The position numbers and the translations under genes are program-made. A model generated the notes under the pieces. It worked only from the letters and a program-made list of their open reading frames with translations. It ran no database searches and was not told the origin of the DNA. Shown here in pieces: positions 1 to 10,979 of a stretch of DNA of 64,000 bases. This DNA is from Aquarana catesbeiana (Eukaryota; Chordata; Amphibia; Anura; Ranidae). Location of the stretch: positions 184,568,099 through 184,632,098 of the forward strand of contig NC_133336.1 of assembly GCF_042186555.1 (NCBI RefSeq), written 5' to 3'. The stretch's first letter is position 1; each line of letters starts with the position of its first letter.

Positions 1-59
1 GGACTTTTTATAAAGTAAATGCTGTAAACTACTTTAGTAGTGAGAAATTAACATCCTAT

Positions 60-1440
60 ACTCTCACCCCTCAGATCAGCCCCAATTCCTGCACCTTCAC
101 ACCTCAGATCACTGCCCCCCCTGCAAATCTGTTTCACCACTTTACCCCCTGCACATCTGCCCCACCACTGTACCACCCTGCTCATCTGCCTCAACCACTG
201 TAACCCCCTGCACATCTGCCCCACCTCTGCACCCCCTGCACATCTGCCCCACCACTGTACTACCCAGTTCTTCTGTCGCACCACTGTAAGCCCCTGCTCA
301 TCTGCTCCACCAATGTTCCCCCTTTCTCATATGCCCCACCACTGTACCTCCATGCACATCTGCTCCACCACTGAACCATCTTCTCATCTGTCCTAACACT
401 GAACTTATCTGCTCATCTGCCCCACCACTGTAACCCCTTTCTCATCTGCCCCATGACTGTACCTCCTGCACATCTGTCCCATCTCTGTTCCTTCTTCTCT
501 TCTGCCCCACCACTGTAACCCCCTGCTCATGTGTTCCATCGATGTACCTAATTTCTCCTCTACACATCTGCCCCACCTCTGTTCCTCTGCCCCACCGCTG
601 TAACCCCCTGCTCATCTATCCCACCAATGTACCTCCTTTCTCCTCTGCCCAACACTGAACCCCCCTGCTCATCTTTCCCACCACTGTAATCCCCTTCTCA
701 TCTGGCCCAACACTGACACCCCCCCCCCCCGCTCATCTGCCTCATCACTGTACCCCCCCTGCTTTTCTGTCCCACCACTGAACCCCCTTCTCATCCCTTC
801 CACCACAGTACCTCCTGCACATCTACCCCACCACTGAACCCCCTTGCTCTTCTGTCCCACCACTGTACTCCCCCTGTTCATCAGCCCCATCACTGTACCC
901 TTTTTCTCATCTGCCCCACCACTGTACCCCCCTGCACATCTGATCCACCGCCATATCCCCATGCTCTTCTGTCTCACTACTGAATCACCTTCTCATCTGT
1001 CCTAACACTAAACCCATCTGCTCATATGCCGCACCACTGTAACACGCTTTCTCATCTGCCCCACCAATGTACCTCCTGCACATCTGTCTCACCTCTGTAC
1101 CCCCCTGCTCTCCTGCCCCACCACTGTAACCCCCTGCTCATCTGCCCACCAATACACCTCCTTTCACATCTGCCCCACTGCTCTAACCCCCTGCTCTTCT
1201 GCCCCAACACTAAACCCCCCCCCTGCTCATCTGGCTGGCCCAACACTGTACCCCCTCCTCTTCTGTCCCACTGCTGAACCCCCTTCTCATCATCTCTTCC
1301 ACCACTGTACCTCCCTGCACATCTGCCCCACTGCTGTATCCTCCTGCTCTTCTGTTCCACCTCTGAACCCCTACTGCTCATTTTCCCCACCGCTGTACCC
1401 TTCTGCTCATCTGCTCCACCGCTGTACCTTCTTCTCATCT
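60..1440. repeat. Degenerate minisatellite, ~29-bp unit
   Basis: About 1.4 kb of imperfect tandem repeats. Each unit resembles CTGCTCATCTGCCCCACCAC followed by TGTAACCCC, with many substitutions and small indels. The plus strand is pyrimidine-rich and the minus strand purine-rich. Open frames across it result from the repeat composition, not coding. The array ends sharply near 1,440, where non-repetitive sequence begins. Confidence 0.85.
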
Positions 1441-3443
1441 ATGATATGCGTGATATGCAGAGTGGTGAAAGGAACCAGAGATGAGACACATCTACCTGTC
1501 CTGGCACACTCATCATGTGATGTATGTGATGTCACATACAAGCATATGGAATGGATGCGCAATGATGAGCTCAGGTCAGGGGCATTTTCTGAAAGCAGTG
1601 GACCTGTGTGCAGGATCATAAGTTGGGCCCCCACAGCTGAGAAAATGTGGTTGGATGTGATTTTCATTGCGCTGAATACTGGCTGTGGCTTAAAGGGACA
1701 CAGAGTGCCGGGGTTCAGTAGTAAGTGACACAAAAGTTCAGGAATAATTTCAACAAAGTTCCCAGAAGCTCAACAGTAATTCCACAAACTGTCACCTGAT
1801 TGTGGTTTTCTCAATCACAGTGAAATCCCCTCTGAGATTGGTAGTGGCAACCAAGCGAGTCATCTTCCTCCAGATAGTGGGCGGAGCTAGCAGGACTGTG
1901 ATTGGCTTTAGCAGTGGCCAATGACAGTCCCCCTCCTCCTGGAAATAGAGACCACCCCCCTACCAGAACTGCACCCAATCTCTTCCCCATCACAAAAGCT
2001 GACGATTGCAGCTACAGCAAAATTAGAGAACCAAAAAATGTTTCCCATCTTTTATAATGTGTAGGGGGCACAGTGCCTCCCCCCTCAGTACAGGTGCGGT
2101 GTGGGGAATTCTGAACTTGGAATGCATTAGTGTCTGACTGACACTTCCCTGCGCTGCTCTGCTGATGGGGAGAGAGTCGAGTGCCAGCAAAAGAGGCTTC
2201 GTGTGCCACTTGTGGCACCAGTGCTGGGGGGGTTGCCTACCCCTGATTTAGAGCAACAGAAGGTAGGAATCTGATACAAAGTTTGAAAAAATTCCTGCAA
2301 TTGTGCATGGATCACTCAGAGAGAATTGTTTGGTTTTTTTTCTCAGCAAAAGTTCAATTACTCTTTAAACACGATGGGCAGGCTCCGTAGCCAACACAAG
2401 AAGGGAAGCAGGGAGTTGCCATCCAACTTTACTGCTCTAAATTGGCATTTGCATATCAGATCACGCTTTGTTTTTATGTTCCCCACCAATGGTGTAGCCA
2501 GAGGTATAACTAGATGTTATAAAGCATAACAGCATAACAAGGTTTTGATGGGGCCCTTATTAGTGACAGATGACGAACAATACAGCCCTATTTATAACCT
2601 TTTAACATTGATGTTCAGAGGTAGATAGCTTATCATTTACCTATTTTTATGTTAATTTTAATGCTGGTGACCAGAGGTAGGTGACCTTCAGTGCACCTTT
2701 ATAGGGTTCCTATTTATACCCCATAGAAACTGTTTGCTCCTGCAAATAAATAATTACAAGTGTCATCTGGGCATCCTAAATGGGTTAGTGAGAAAGTCTA
2801 CTTCCTTCTCATGAGCTGCTGCTGTACTGTGACTGTGGCATGCAGGAAAGAGAGGAGCTTCTCTTTTAGGGTTAGCCAGCAGTAAACTGTCTCAGGCAGA
2901 TAGACCAATGTGCAAAAAAATAGTCTATACTTCTTAGTTCCTGAGCCAACAGTCAGAATGATCTTCCACTAAAAGGAATGTAGCAATATGGTAAATGTTT
3001 TACAACCCCTGTTGAGACATGGAACAAGACTCTACCTGCCTATGTTTCGTATAGCAGTTGTTTGGGCTGCTATGGCTGCGGACACACTCTTGGGTAAGGC
3101 TCTGTAGTTTGAGGCAAACAATGGACCATGGTCTCCCATTCCATACTCCCATACTGCATATTCAACCCTCTAGCTAGTATTGTGTAACTATTTTGATTAA
3201 GGAGCATGTATAATCTCAGAGGTGCTGCAAGGGGCATCTAGAATGCCAGGCAGTCAGGGTTTTTCATGCATCTCCTACACTTGGCTATGTATTACAGCAA
3301 TTCTTTGCCCTGCCTAATCAGACTACTTGACATACATAAGGCGATAATGAAGAGAATTATAATTATATTCTATGAGTTTGTGATAAAAAAGTAACAAATA
3401 AATGCAATCTACCACCAACAGATTCTGTTGACACCATGAAATC
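1441..3443. other. Intergenic stretch without a recognisable gene
   Basis: No reading frame here resembles a known protein. The segment around 2,030-2,260 ends in a GTTGCCTACCCCTGA-type motif of the kind found at the ends of hAT-derived MITEs, but I could not find a matching opposite end. The remainder looks like ordinary AT-rich non-coding DNA. Confidence 0.5.
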
Positions 3444-3451
3444 ATCTAAAG

Positions 3452-3760
3452 CAGCCATTCTCAACCAGGGCTCCTCCAAACATTGCAAGGGTTTCCTGAA
3501 CTGTGGTTCATTGACCTCTCATTTAATGGTGACTTCATGGTTCCAAGACCTACACCACTTGGCAAAGCCAACACCATGGCACGAATTTTTATTAGCTGCC
3601 TGTAATGGTGGTATTCTGACCAACACTGTAAGGGTTGTACTCTTCCTACTGACCACCAATACAAGTGGTATTTTTGCCATTGAGCAGCAGTAATTAGTTT
3701 ATGTAAAAGTTTTCGGAGAACTGAAAATTATTTTGGGTTATAAAGGTTGAGAAAGGCCAG
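3452..3760. mobile_element. hAT-type MITE with target-site duplication
   Basis: The element opens with CAGCCATTCTCAACC and closes with GGTTGAGAAAGGCCAG, an imperfect terminal inverted repeat of the CAG..TTCTCAACC type typical of non-autonomous hAT elements. TCTAAAG lies directly outside both ends (3,445-3,451 and 3,761-3,767). This fits a hAT 8-bp target-site duplication with one base changed. No coding capacity. Confidence 0.75.
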
Positions 3761-4043
3761 TCTAAAGAGTTGGCTATTGGTTGCTTTGGGCCATTAGGAT
3801 GTTTTGGCTATTGAAAGGTGGATACAAATTGTAAAATTTGTGATCACGATTATACTGTGTGGGCTGGTAAAGGATGTTGCCAGTATCTAGCCTGGGGAAG
3901 CCTTGTTACCACCAGATGAGTAACAAAAGTTTTCACCAGCGCTAAACTGTGGATCGTGTGCAAGTGTAGAGGGAATGAGCAGTGAATTAATTGTAAACTA
4001 TGTGCAGCTGAACCACAAGCATATCTGGAGGATATGACATTCA

Positions 4044-5727
4044 GCAACAAAAAACAAGTCAGCGCTCCATGGGTAAAATGAATGACAGATTAATCCCTCA
4101 GTGGCAGTGGTAAAACATTCCAAGTTTAATGATGAATGATCTTACGAAAACACAATCAAAAGACCAGTAATAGGGTAATAAATATGAGGGGAAGTAAAGA
4201 GTAAGATAAAAAAAAATTGGAAAGTGCCTATGATATCACTGAAGGTCCCCGGGCAGTGACGGGCTGATGGCATCCATAGGTGGAACGATGAAGCATAGGA
4301 GGCACCAATAATCCTGCTGCATCGGGAGCTTCAAAAATGGACAGTAGACACGCTCACAGGCGCTCTCTGGGCTGGCTGGGTGACATGCTGGTGGAAGAGG
4401 GGAGAAGCCGCCGTGTGCGGAGGTGACAAACCACTCTCCAAGAGCCTTTTGGCTGGGCTGGCTGCCGGGTTGGTTGAGGATGAGGAGAAGCCGCGGTCCA
4501 CGGGCAAGTCACAAGTAGTTCTGACTCACACAGACACTCTGACAGCGTGTGGTGGACACAGGTGTGTGAGCTGTGAATGGTGGGGCCACCCTATGCCAAG
4601 TCCAGAAGCTGAGAGAAGCCGAGAGGAGAGAGCTGTTGCCAGGATGGGCTCGTACAAATGACGTACCAAGCTGACCTGAGCTGCAGTGCGGAAGGAGCTC
4701 GGGGACCAGCGTGGAACTCAAGCTACACTGTTGCCATGATGACACGTTTCGCGCACATGTGCGTTGTCAAAGTCACATTTAACTTTGACAAAGCGCATGC
4801 ACGCAAAACACATCGCCACAGCAACAGTGTAGCTTGAGTTTCATGCTGGTCCTTAAACTCCTTCCGCACTGCAGTTCAGGTCAGCTTGGTACATCATCAT
4901 TATGAGCCCATCCCGGCAACAGCTCTCTCCTCTCAGCTTCTGGACTCGGCATAGAGAGGCCCCACCATTCACAACGTACACACGTGTCCACCACACGCTG
5001 TCAGGGTGTCTGTGTGAGTCAGAGCGACTTCTGAATCGCCTGTGGACCACGGCATCTGCTCATCCTCAACCGGCGCGGCAGCCAGCCCAGCCAAAAGACT
5101 CTTGGAGCGTGGTTTGTCACCTCCGCACGCTGCGGCTTCTCCTCTCCTCCACCAGCACTCCACCCAGCCAGCCCAGAGAGCGCCTGTGAGTGGGTCTACT
5201 GTCCGTTTTTAGGACCTACCGATGCAGCAGGATTATGGGCGCCTCCTACCCTGTTTCCCCGAAAATAAGACCTAGCGTGATTGTCGGTGATGGCTGCAAT
5301 ATAAGCCCTACCCCCCAAATAAGCCCTAGTTAAAGTCCTTGTAGGTCTTCTTTTCAGGGTAAGGCTTATTTTCAGGGAAACAGGGTAGGGCTTATTTGGG
5401 GGGGGTAGGGCTTATATTGCAGCCATCACCGTTAATCACGCTAGGTCTTATTTTCAGGGAAACAGGGTATGCTTCATCGTTCCACCTATGGATGCCGTCA
5501 GCCCCTCACTGCCTCAGGGACCTTCAGTGATATCGTAGGCACTTTCCAATTTTATTTTATCTTACTCTTTACTTCCCCTCATATTTATTACCCTATTACT
5601 GGTCTTTTAATTGTGTTTTTGTAAGATCAATCATCATTAAACTTGGAATGTTTTACCACTGCCACTGAGGGATTCACCTGGCATTCATTTAACCCATGGA
5701 GCGCTGACTTCTTTTTGTTTTTTGTTG
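4044..5727. mobile_element. Giant foldback (palindromic) element
   Basis: The left arm (about 4,044-4,780) is repeated as its reverse complement in the right arm (about 4,790-5,727). They meet at a short loop around AACTTTGACA/TGTCAAAGT near 4,785. Matching landmarks include GTCAGCGCTCCATGGG at 4,059-4,073 against CCCATGGAGCGCTGAC at 5,693-5,708, and AACTCAAGCTACACTGTTGC against GCAACAGTGTAGCTTGAGTT. Excluding a 219-bp insertion in the right arm, each arm is about 720-735 bp. No transposase is encoded. The short frames in the arms mirror each other and are not credible genes. Confidence 0.9.
5249..5467. mobile_element. TA-flanked palindromic MITE inside the foldback
   Basis: It begins CCCTGTTTCCCCGAAAATAA and ends in the reverse complement (TTATTTTCAGGGAAACAGGG), with TA on both sides (5,247-5,248 and 5,468-5,469). 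The interior is also palindromic (GATGGCTGCAATATAAGCCC and its complement). TA duplication plus inverted repeats suggests mobilisation by a Tc1/mariner-type transposase. The corresponding left-arm position reads GCATAGGAGGC, uninterrupted with a single TA, so it preserves the empty site. Confidence 0.9.
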
Positions 5728-6006
5728 TTTCCACCAGAGGCACCCTGCTACAAATGGGTTCCCAATATTACTGGTCCCAAGGCACTCCAAAAGACATTGA
5801 TCAGTATTTGCATGCACCGGGGGGATTTCTGTTTAATTAGTAAAATTTCTGACTACGATTATACTGTGTGAGCTGCTAAAGGAAATTGCCAGTATCTGGC
5901 CTGGGGAAGCATTGCTCCCACCAGAGGCACCCTGCTACAAATACGTTCCCCATGGTACTGGTCCCAAGGCACACCAATAGACATTAATTGGTATTTGCAT
6001 GCAAAC

Positions 6007-6194
6007 AAATCCAGTAAGGGAGCCGGCAACACCAAATCTGTATAGAAGACTTATTTGTTACATGAAAAGAGTATACAAGAAGATGTGTGATCAAGGTGGT
6101 TTGCCGAAGCGTTAGCCTTCTTGTATACTCTTTTCATGTAACAAAATAAATCTTCTATATGGATTTGGAGTCGCCAGCTCACTTACTGGATTTA
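6007..6194. mobile_element. Palindromic MITE-like element
   Basis: Two ~70-bp arms face each other. The left starts at AAATCCAGTAAGG and passes GTTACATGAAAAGAGTATAC. The right passes GTATACTCTTTTCATGTAAC and ends at CTTACTGGATTT. The ~38-bp spacer contains GCCGAAGCGTTAGCC. It is a small non-coding inverted-repeat element. I could not identify a target-site duplication. Confidence 0.75.
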
Positions 6195-6500
6195 TGTGCT
6201 CACTTGTTGTCTGGAGGACATCGGAGCCAGAGCACCCATCTGTGGACGACATCCATGAACTTCATTTAGAGGTTCCGCTGTTCAGAGCGCTGCATCTGTT
6301 ATCTATCTTGCATTTGAATGCACCAGAGGGATTTGTTTTAATTGTAAAATTTGTGACCATAATTATACTGTGTGGGCTGGTAAAGGAAGTTTCCAGTATC
6401 TGGCCTTGGGAAGCACCCTGCTATAAATGTGTTCTCAATGCTACTGGTCCCAAGGCACTCCAAAAGACATTGATCGGTATTTGAATGCGCCGGGGGGGGG

Positions 6501-7364
6501 GGATTTCTGTTTTATGCTTTTTAGCTTCTATTAAAGTTGTATGGGTTTTATTTATGAGAAAGGTTATTTTAAAGGTTACCATGAAACATTGGCTGAGCTC
6601 CCATACAGGCCTGATAGCAACAAACAAGTATGCAAATAATAACCTTTGCAAGTTTCTAGGGTGATAATCTATTCAGCTCAATGTACGAACACAAGGAAAA
6701 ATTCTTGCACTGCTGAGCATGAGCGTGCATCACAAAGACCGACATTCAGCTATGCGTGGGAGGCAGTACTGTTCGTTGCCAGGTACTTTAACTCACGGGT
6801 GTCCTCAGTGGTCATTTCAGCCCTATGTATTGACAAAGTACAAATACAGCTTACTGTATATCCTGGTGGGCATTCTTCTTATAGCTCTCAGACATTATAG
6901 CAGTTTTAGCCTAGCCATGACATGGAACCTATCTAATCCTGCCGATACCGGGAGATTCATACTTGTTCTATAAAGTAAATAAATGAAAAACCCAGGAGAT
7001 GGTAAGATTTTGCATGTAGAGATCTGTCCACCATAGTTCCAATTGTTGTATTAGAATTGAATTATTAGAAACTGGTGGGGGATTCAATTTACTAACATGT
7101 ACAGGTTGGAAAATACTTACCTAGACAGGGCCCACATTTACTCCTAAACCTCGTGCTCCACATCTAGACAATTTATTTATTTCTTGCAACTAATTTCTGT
7201 TGCAACAAACTGATTGTAATTCTCATTGTAAAACAATACATGGCTTGTAAAATTTTTGCAGGGGCAGCTGTTTGGACATCAGTTCCTACTGAAGTAGGCA
7301 CACCCCCAGAACTACATCTTTATTGAACATCGAATGTGTATTTTTTTGTGCATTAATATGGTGT
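6501..7364. other. Non-coding stretch, nothing recognised
   Basis: Two overlapping short plus-strand frames occur near 6,646-6,973, but neither has a recognisable motif or splice context. AT-rich spacer sequence. Confidence 0.45.
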
Positions 7365-8689
7365 ACAGTGAGCGAAAAAAGTATTTGAGCCCCTGTTGAT
7401 TTTGTACATTTGCCCACTGACAAATAAATGATCAGTCTATAATTTTAATGGTAGGTTTATTTTAAGACAGAATAACAGCAAAAATATCCTGAAAAATGCA
7501 TTTCAAAAAGTTATAAATTGATTTGCATTTTAATGAGTGAAATAAATATTTGATCCCCTATCAATCAGCAAGATTTCTGGCTCCCAGGTGTCTTCTATAC
7601 AGGTAACAAGCTGAAATTAGGAGCACTCCCTTAAAGGGAGTGCTCCTAATCCCAGCTTGTTATCTGTATAAAAGACACCCGTCCACAGAAGCAATCAGTC
7701 AATCAGATTCCAATCTTTCCACCAAGACCGCCAAGACCAAAGAGCTGACCAAGATTGTAGACCTACACAAGACTGGAATGGGCTACAAGAACATCGCCAA
7801 GCAGCTTGATGAGAGAGTGACAACAGTTGGTGCGATTATTTGCAAATGGAAGAAACACAAAATAACTGTCAATCTCCCTCAGTCTGGGGCTCCATGCAAG
7901 ATCTCACCTCATGGAGTTTCAATGATCATGAGAATGGTGAGGATCAGCCCAGAACTACACGGGAGAATCTTGTCAATGATCTCAAGGCAGGTGGGACCAT
8001 AGTCACCAGGAAAATTATTGGTAACACACTACGCCGTGAAGGACTGAAATCCTGCAGCGCCCGCAAGGTCCCCCTGCTCAAGAAAACACATGTACAGGCC
8101 CATCTGAAGTTTGCTAATGAACATCTGAATGATTCATAGAAGAACTGGGTGAAAGTGTTGTGGTCAGATGAGACCAAAATCAAGCTTTTTGGCATCAACT
8201 CTACTCACTGTGTTTTGGAGGAGGAATGCTGCAAATGACCCCAAGAACACCATCCCCACTGTCAAACATGGAGGTGGAAACATTATGCTTTATGCTTTAG
8301 GGGTGTTTTTCTGCTAAGGGGACAGGACTTCTTCACCGCATCAAAGGGATGATGGATGGGGCCATGTGCTGCCAAATCTTGGGTGAGAACCTCCTTCCCT
8401 CAGCCAGGGCATTGAAAAAGGGTCGTGGATGGGTATTCCAGCATGACAATGACCCAAAACACATGGCCAAGGCAACAAAGGAGTGGCTCAAGAAGAAGCA
8501 CATTAAGGTCCTGGAGTGGCCTAGCCAGTCGCCAGACCTTAATCCTATAGAAAATACCGTATTTATCGGCGTATAACACACGCTGGCGTATAACACGCAC
8601 CCCAATTTAGGAGGGTATTTTAAGGAAAAAAAACTTTTAGGAGGGAAGTTGAAGGGAAAAAAACTTACATTTAAATGCCCATCATTGCA

Positions 8690-9022
8690 GCCTTCTCAGT
8701 GCAGCCTTGCCCCAGTGCAGCCATGTCAGTGCAGCCTTGTCAGTGCAGCCTTCCCCAGTGCAGCCTTGTCAGTGCAGCCTTGTCAGTGCAGCCTTGTCAG
8801 TGCAGCCATGTCAGTGCAGCCATGTCAGTGCAGCCTTCCCCAGTGCAGCCTTGTCAGTGCAGACTTCCCCAGTGCAGCCTTGTCAGTGCAGCCTTCCCCA
8901 GTGCAGACTTCCCCAGTGCAGCCTTGTCAGTGCAGCCTTCCCCAGTGCAGCCTTGTCAGTGCAGTCTTCCCCAGTGCAGCCTTCCCCAGTGCAGCCTTCC
9001 CCAGTGCAGCCTTGCCCCATTG
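8690..9022 (+). repeat. CAGTGCAGCC minisatellite
   Basis: Tandem units built on CAGTGCAGCCTTGT and CAGTGCAGCCTTCCC, with 14- and 15-bp variants mixed. Three overlapping plus-strand frames stay open only because the unit lacks stop codons. The translated Gln/Cys/Ser/Ala repeats are not credible protein. Confidence 0.9.
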
Positions 9023-9049
9023 CAGCCGTCGATCCCCTGTCCCTGCCAT

Positions 9050-9345
9050 ATTGGGCTTCAAAATCGCCGACCGCGATTTGAAAATGGCGCCGCCGGCGCC
9101 GAAATACACAGAGCCGGTCCTCGGCTCTTTCCGGTGGCTCTCGTTCATTTTCGGCTCCACTCGTAGTCCCGAGCGGAGCTATCCGAACCTAGCCGAGTAG
9201 GTTCGGATAGCTCCGCTCGGAACTACAAGTGGAGCCGAAAATGAACGAGAGCCGCCGGAAAGAGCCGAGGACCGGCTCTGTGTATTTCGGCGCCGGCGGC
9301 GCCATTTTCAAATCGCGGTCGGCGATTTTGAAGTTTTGACACCAC
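9050..9345. repeat. GC-rich long palindrome
   Basis: The segment from AAAATCGCCGACCGCGATTT to CGAACCTAGCC is followed by its near-perfect reverse complement, with arms of about 145 bp and almost no loop. It forms the right half of the nested TA-flanked element. It is CpG-rich compared with its surroundings. Confidence 0.88.
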
Positions 9346-9662
9346 GGGATCGCAGGGGATCGGCGTATAACACGCACCTGCGACTTTCCCCTGATTTTTA
9401 GGGGGAAAAAGTGCGTGTTATACGCCGATAAATACGATATGTAGTAGGAGCTGAAGGTTCGAGCTACTAAACGTCAGCCTCGAAACCTTAATGTCTTAGA
9501 GAGGATCTGCGTAGAGGGGTGGGACAAAATCCCTCCTGAGATGTGTGCAAACCTGGTGGCCAACTACAAGAAATGTCTGACCTCTGTGATTGCCAACAAG
9601 GGTTTTGCCACCAAGTACTAAATCATGTTTTTAAAGTTCTGTTATTATTCTGTCTCCCACTG

Positions 9663-10088
9663 TAAGAGCCCTTGCACACTGGGGCGGGGGCGGCGTCGGC
9701 GGTAAAACGCCGCTATTAATAGCGGCGTTTTACCGTCGGTATGCGGCCGCTAGCGGGGCGGTTTTACCCCCCGCTAGCGGCCGAGAAAGGGTTAAAAACC
9801 ACCGCAAAGCGCCTCTGCAGAGGCGCATTGCCGGCGGTATAGCCGCGCCGTCCCATTGATTTCAATGGGCAGGAGCGGTAAAGGAGCGGTATACACAACG
9901 CTCCTTCACCGCTCCGAAGATGCTGCTAGCAGGACTTTTATTACCGTCCTGCCAGCGCATCGCTCCAGTGTGCAAGCCCTCGGGGCTTTCACACAGGAAT
10001 ACATGCAGCGGCACTTTCGGGGCGGTTTGCAGGCGCTATCATTAGCGCAATAGCGCCTGCAAACCGCCCCAGTGTGCAAGGGCTCTTA
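9663..10088. mobile_element. Second nested MITE in the Tc1 3' region
   Basis: Begins GAGCCCTTGCACACTGGGG and ends with the exact complement CCCCAGTGTGCAAGGGCTC, between TAA on the left and TTA on the right. The interior is GC-rich with further palindromes (AAAACGCCGCTATTAATAGC and GGCGTTTT; GCAGGCGCTATCATTAGCGC). The exact duplication is ambiguous because the ends are palindromic. It sits 40 bp downstream of the transposase stop. Confidence 0.85.
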
Positions 10089-10503
10089 AAATAAACCTAC
10101 CATTAAAATTATAGACTGATCAGTTCTTTGTCAATCTGCAAAAGTATAAAATCAGCAGAGGCTCAAATACTTTTTGCCCTCACTGTAGTTGGAGTCAAAG
10201 ATAATAGCTTTCATTTTGTTCAGATGGCATCTGCATCCAAGGCTCTTTTATATTACCTTACGAGTATTGCCAATTACATTTTATATATTTAATACTAATT
10301 TACACTAAAACAAAGCTTGATTGTGAGGTTCTTTGTGAATGTAATCAATCAGCAAACTATATCCTGCCCTCACAGTGTTTAGCAATAGGAGGACATGGAG
10401 GAGGAAGGAGGAAGGGGAGTGCCATTTACCACCATGTAGACTCCCACATGTGTGACTGTGCATTGTGGGCTGCACAGATAAGAGAACGTAGGAAATGAAG
10501 AGC

Positions 10504-10979
10504 TTATAGCGGAGTTCCACCCTAAAGTGGACCTTCTGCTCATCGGATTCCTCCCCCCCTCCGGTGTCACAATTGGCACCTTTCAGGGGGAGGGGGGTGC
10601 AGATACCTGTATAATACAGGTATCTGCACCCACTTCCAGGAATAGCTAGCCGCAGCTAGCTGCAAAACCCCCGCCCACCCCCGTTGTGTTGTGGGAAATA
10701 CACAGTTCCCACAACACAACGGGGACCAGTGTAGACGCGCAGCGCGACTCGCGCATGCGCAGTAGGGAACCGGGCAGTGAAGCCGCAACGCCTCATTTCC
10801 TGATTCCCTCAGTGAGAATGGCAGCGGCAGCACCCGAGAATCGAGGGACGGTTCGGTCTCGAGTGCCGACATCGCTGGACCCCGGGACAGGTGAGTGTCC
10901 TTATTTTAAAAGTCAGCAGCTGCAGTATTTGCAGCTGCTGACATCTAATTTTTTTTTTCTGCGAAACTCCGCTTTAAGA
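10504..10979 (+). mobile_element. GCGGAGTTCC-type MITE, copy 1
   Basis: Left end TATAGCGGAGTTCCACCC; right end GCGAAACTCCGCTTTAAG, an imperfect inverted repeat. Internal landmarks are GGACCCCGGGACAGGTGAG and the AGTCAGCAGCTGCAG/CTGCAGCTGCTGAC hairpin near 10,911-10,943. A second copy lies in opposite orientation at 54,056-54,530 with the same order of landmarks. Overlapping open frames reflect GC content. Confidence 0.75.

Larger units (their letters stand above)
3825..6500. repeat. Dispersed repeat copies flanking the foldback
   Basis: A repeat containing a GATTATACTGTGTGGGCTGG core and GCCAGTATCTGGCCTGGGG occurs at about 3,831-3,905, 5,838-5,912 and 6,344-6,415. A linked module (ACCAGAGGCACCCTGCTAC, then GGTCCCAAGGCACTCC, then GTATTTGCATGC) occurs at about 5,733-5,822, 5,920-6,005 and 6,412-6,500. 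The copies have the same orientation and differ by scattered substitutions. They look like an old tandem or segmental repeat into which other elements were inserted. I do not recognise the family. Confidence 0.7.
8557..9437. mobile_element. TA-flanked foldback element nested in the Tc1 gene
   Basis: The ends are CCGTATTTATCGGCGTATAA and TTATACGCCGATAAATACGA, with TA on each side (8,555-8,556 and 9,438-9,439). It interrupts the transposase just after SPDLNPIEN. Inside are a CAGTGCAGCC minisatellite and a long GC-rich palindrome (about 9,050-9,340) centred near 9,200 at CCGAACCTAGCCGAGTAGG. The host gene reads on across the insertion, so this element is younger than the Tc1 copy. Confidence 0.9.
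7700..9621 (+). pseudogene. Tc1 transposase pseudogene (DDE, split by insertion)
   Basis: The N-terminal part (from about 7,700) has the paired helix-turn-helix DNA-binding region of Tc1 transposases, with 'KELTKIVDLHKTGMGYKNIA' and 'AIICKWKK'. The middle carries TLRREGL and the first catalytic segment 'VKVLWSDETKIKLFG' (8,150-8,195). The later part has 'FQHDNDPKHMAK' (second Asp) and 'SPDLNPIEN' (8,531-8,555). An 881-bp insertion follows, and the frame resumes at about 9,440 through 'RNLNVLERICVEGWDKIPPE' to a stop at 9,621. There is a frameshift near 7,900 and stop codons near 8,137 and 8,235, so no functional protein is made. Confidence 0.9.
7366..10185 (+). mobile_element. Tc1/mariner element enlarged by two nested insertions
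   Basis: The left end CAGTGAGCGAAAAAAGTATT is mirrored by AATACTTTTTGCCCTCACTG at the right end, and TA flanks both sides (7,364-7,365 and 10,186-10,187). Removing the nested elements at 8,557-9,437 and about 9,663-10,088 leaves roughly 1.5 kb, a normal Tc1 size. The AGGAGCACTCCCTT/AAGGGAGTGCTCCT palindrome at 7,614-7,652 precedes the transposase region. The gene inside is broken, so the copy is non-autonomous. Confidence 0.92.

Noticed and set aside
60..1440. CRISPR-like spacing of repeats
   Set aside because: Units are contiguous and degenerate without unique spacers, and the genome is vertebrate. A minisatellite explains it.
8649..9200. Plus-strand frames up to 183 codons over the CAGTGCAGCC array
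   Set aside because: Minisatellite translation. All three frames are open and the array lies in a non-coding foldback.
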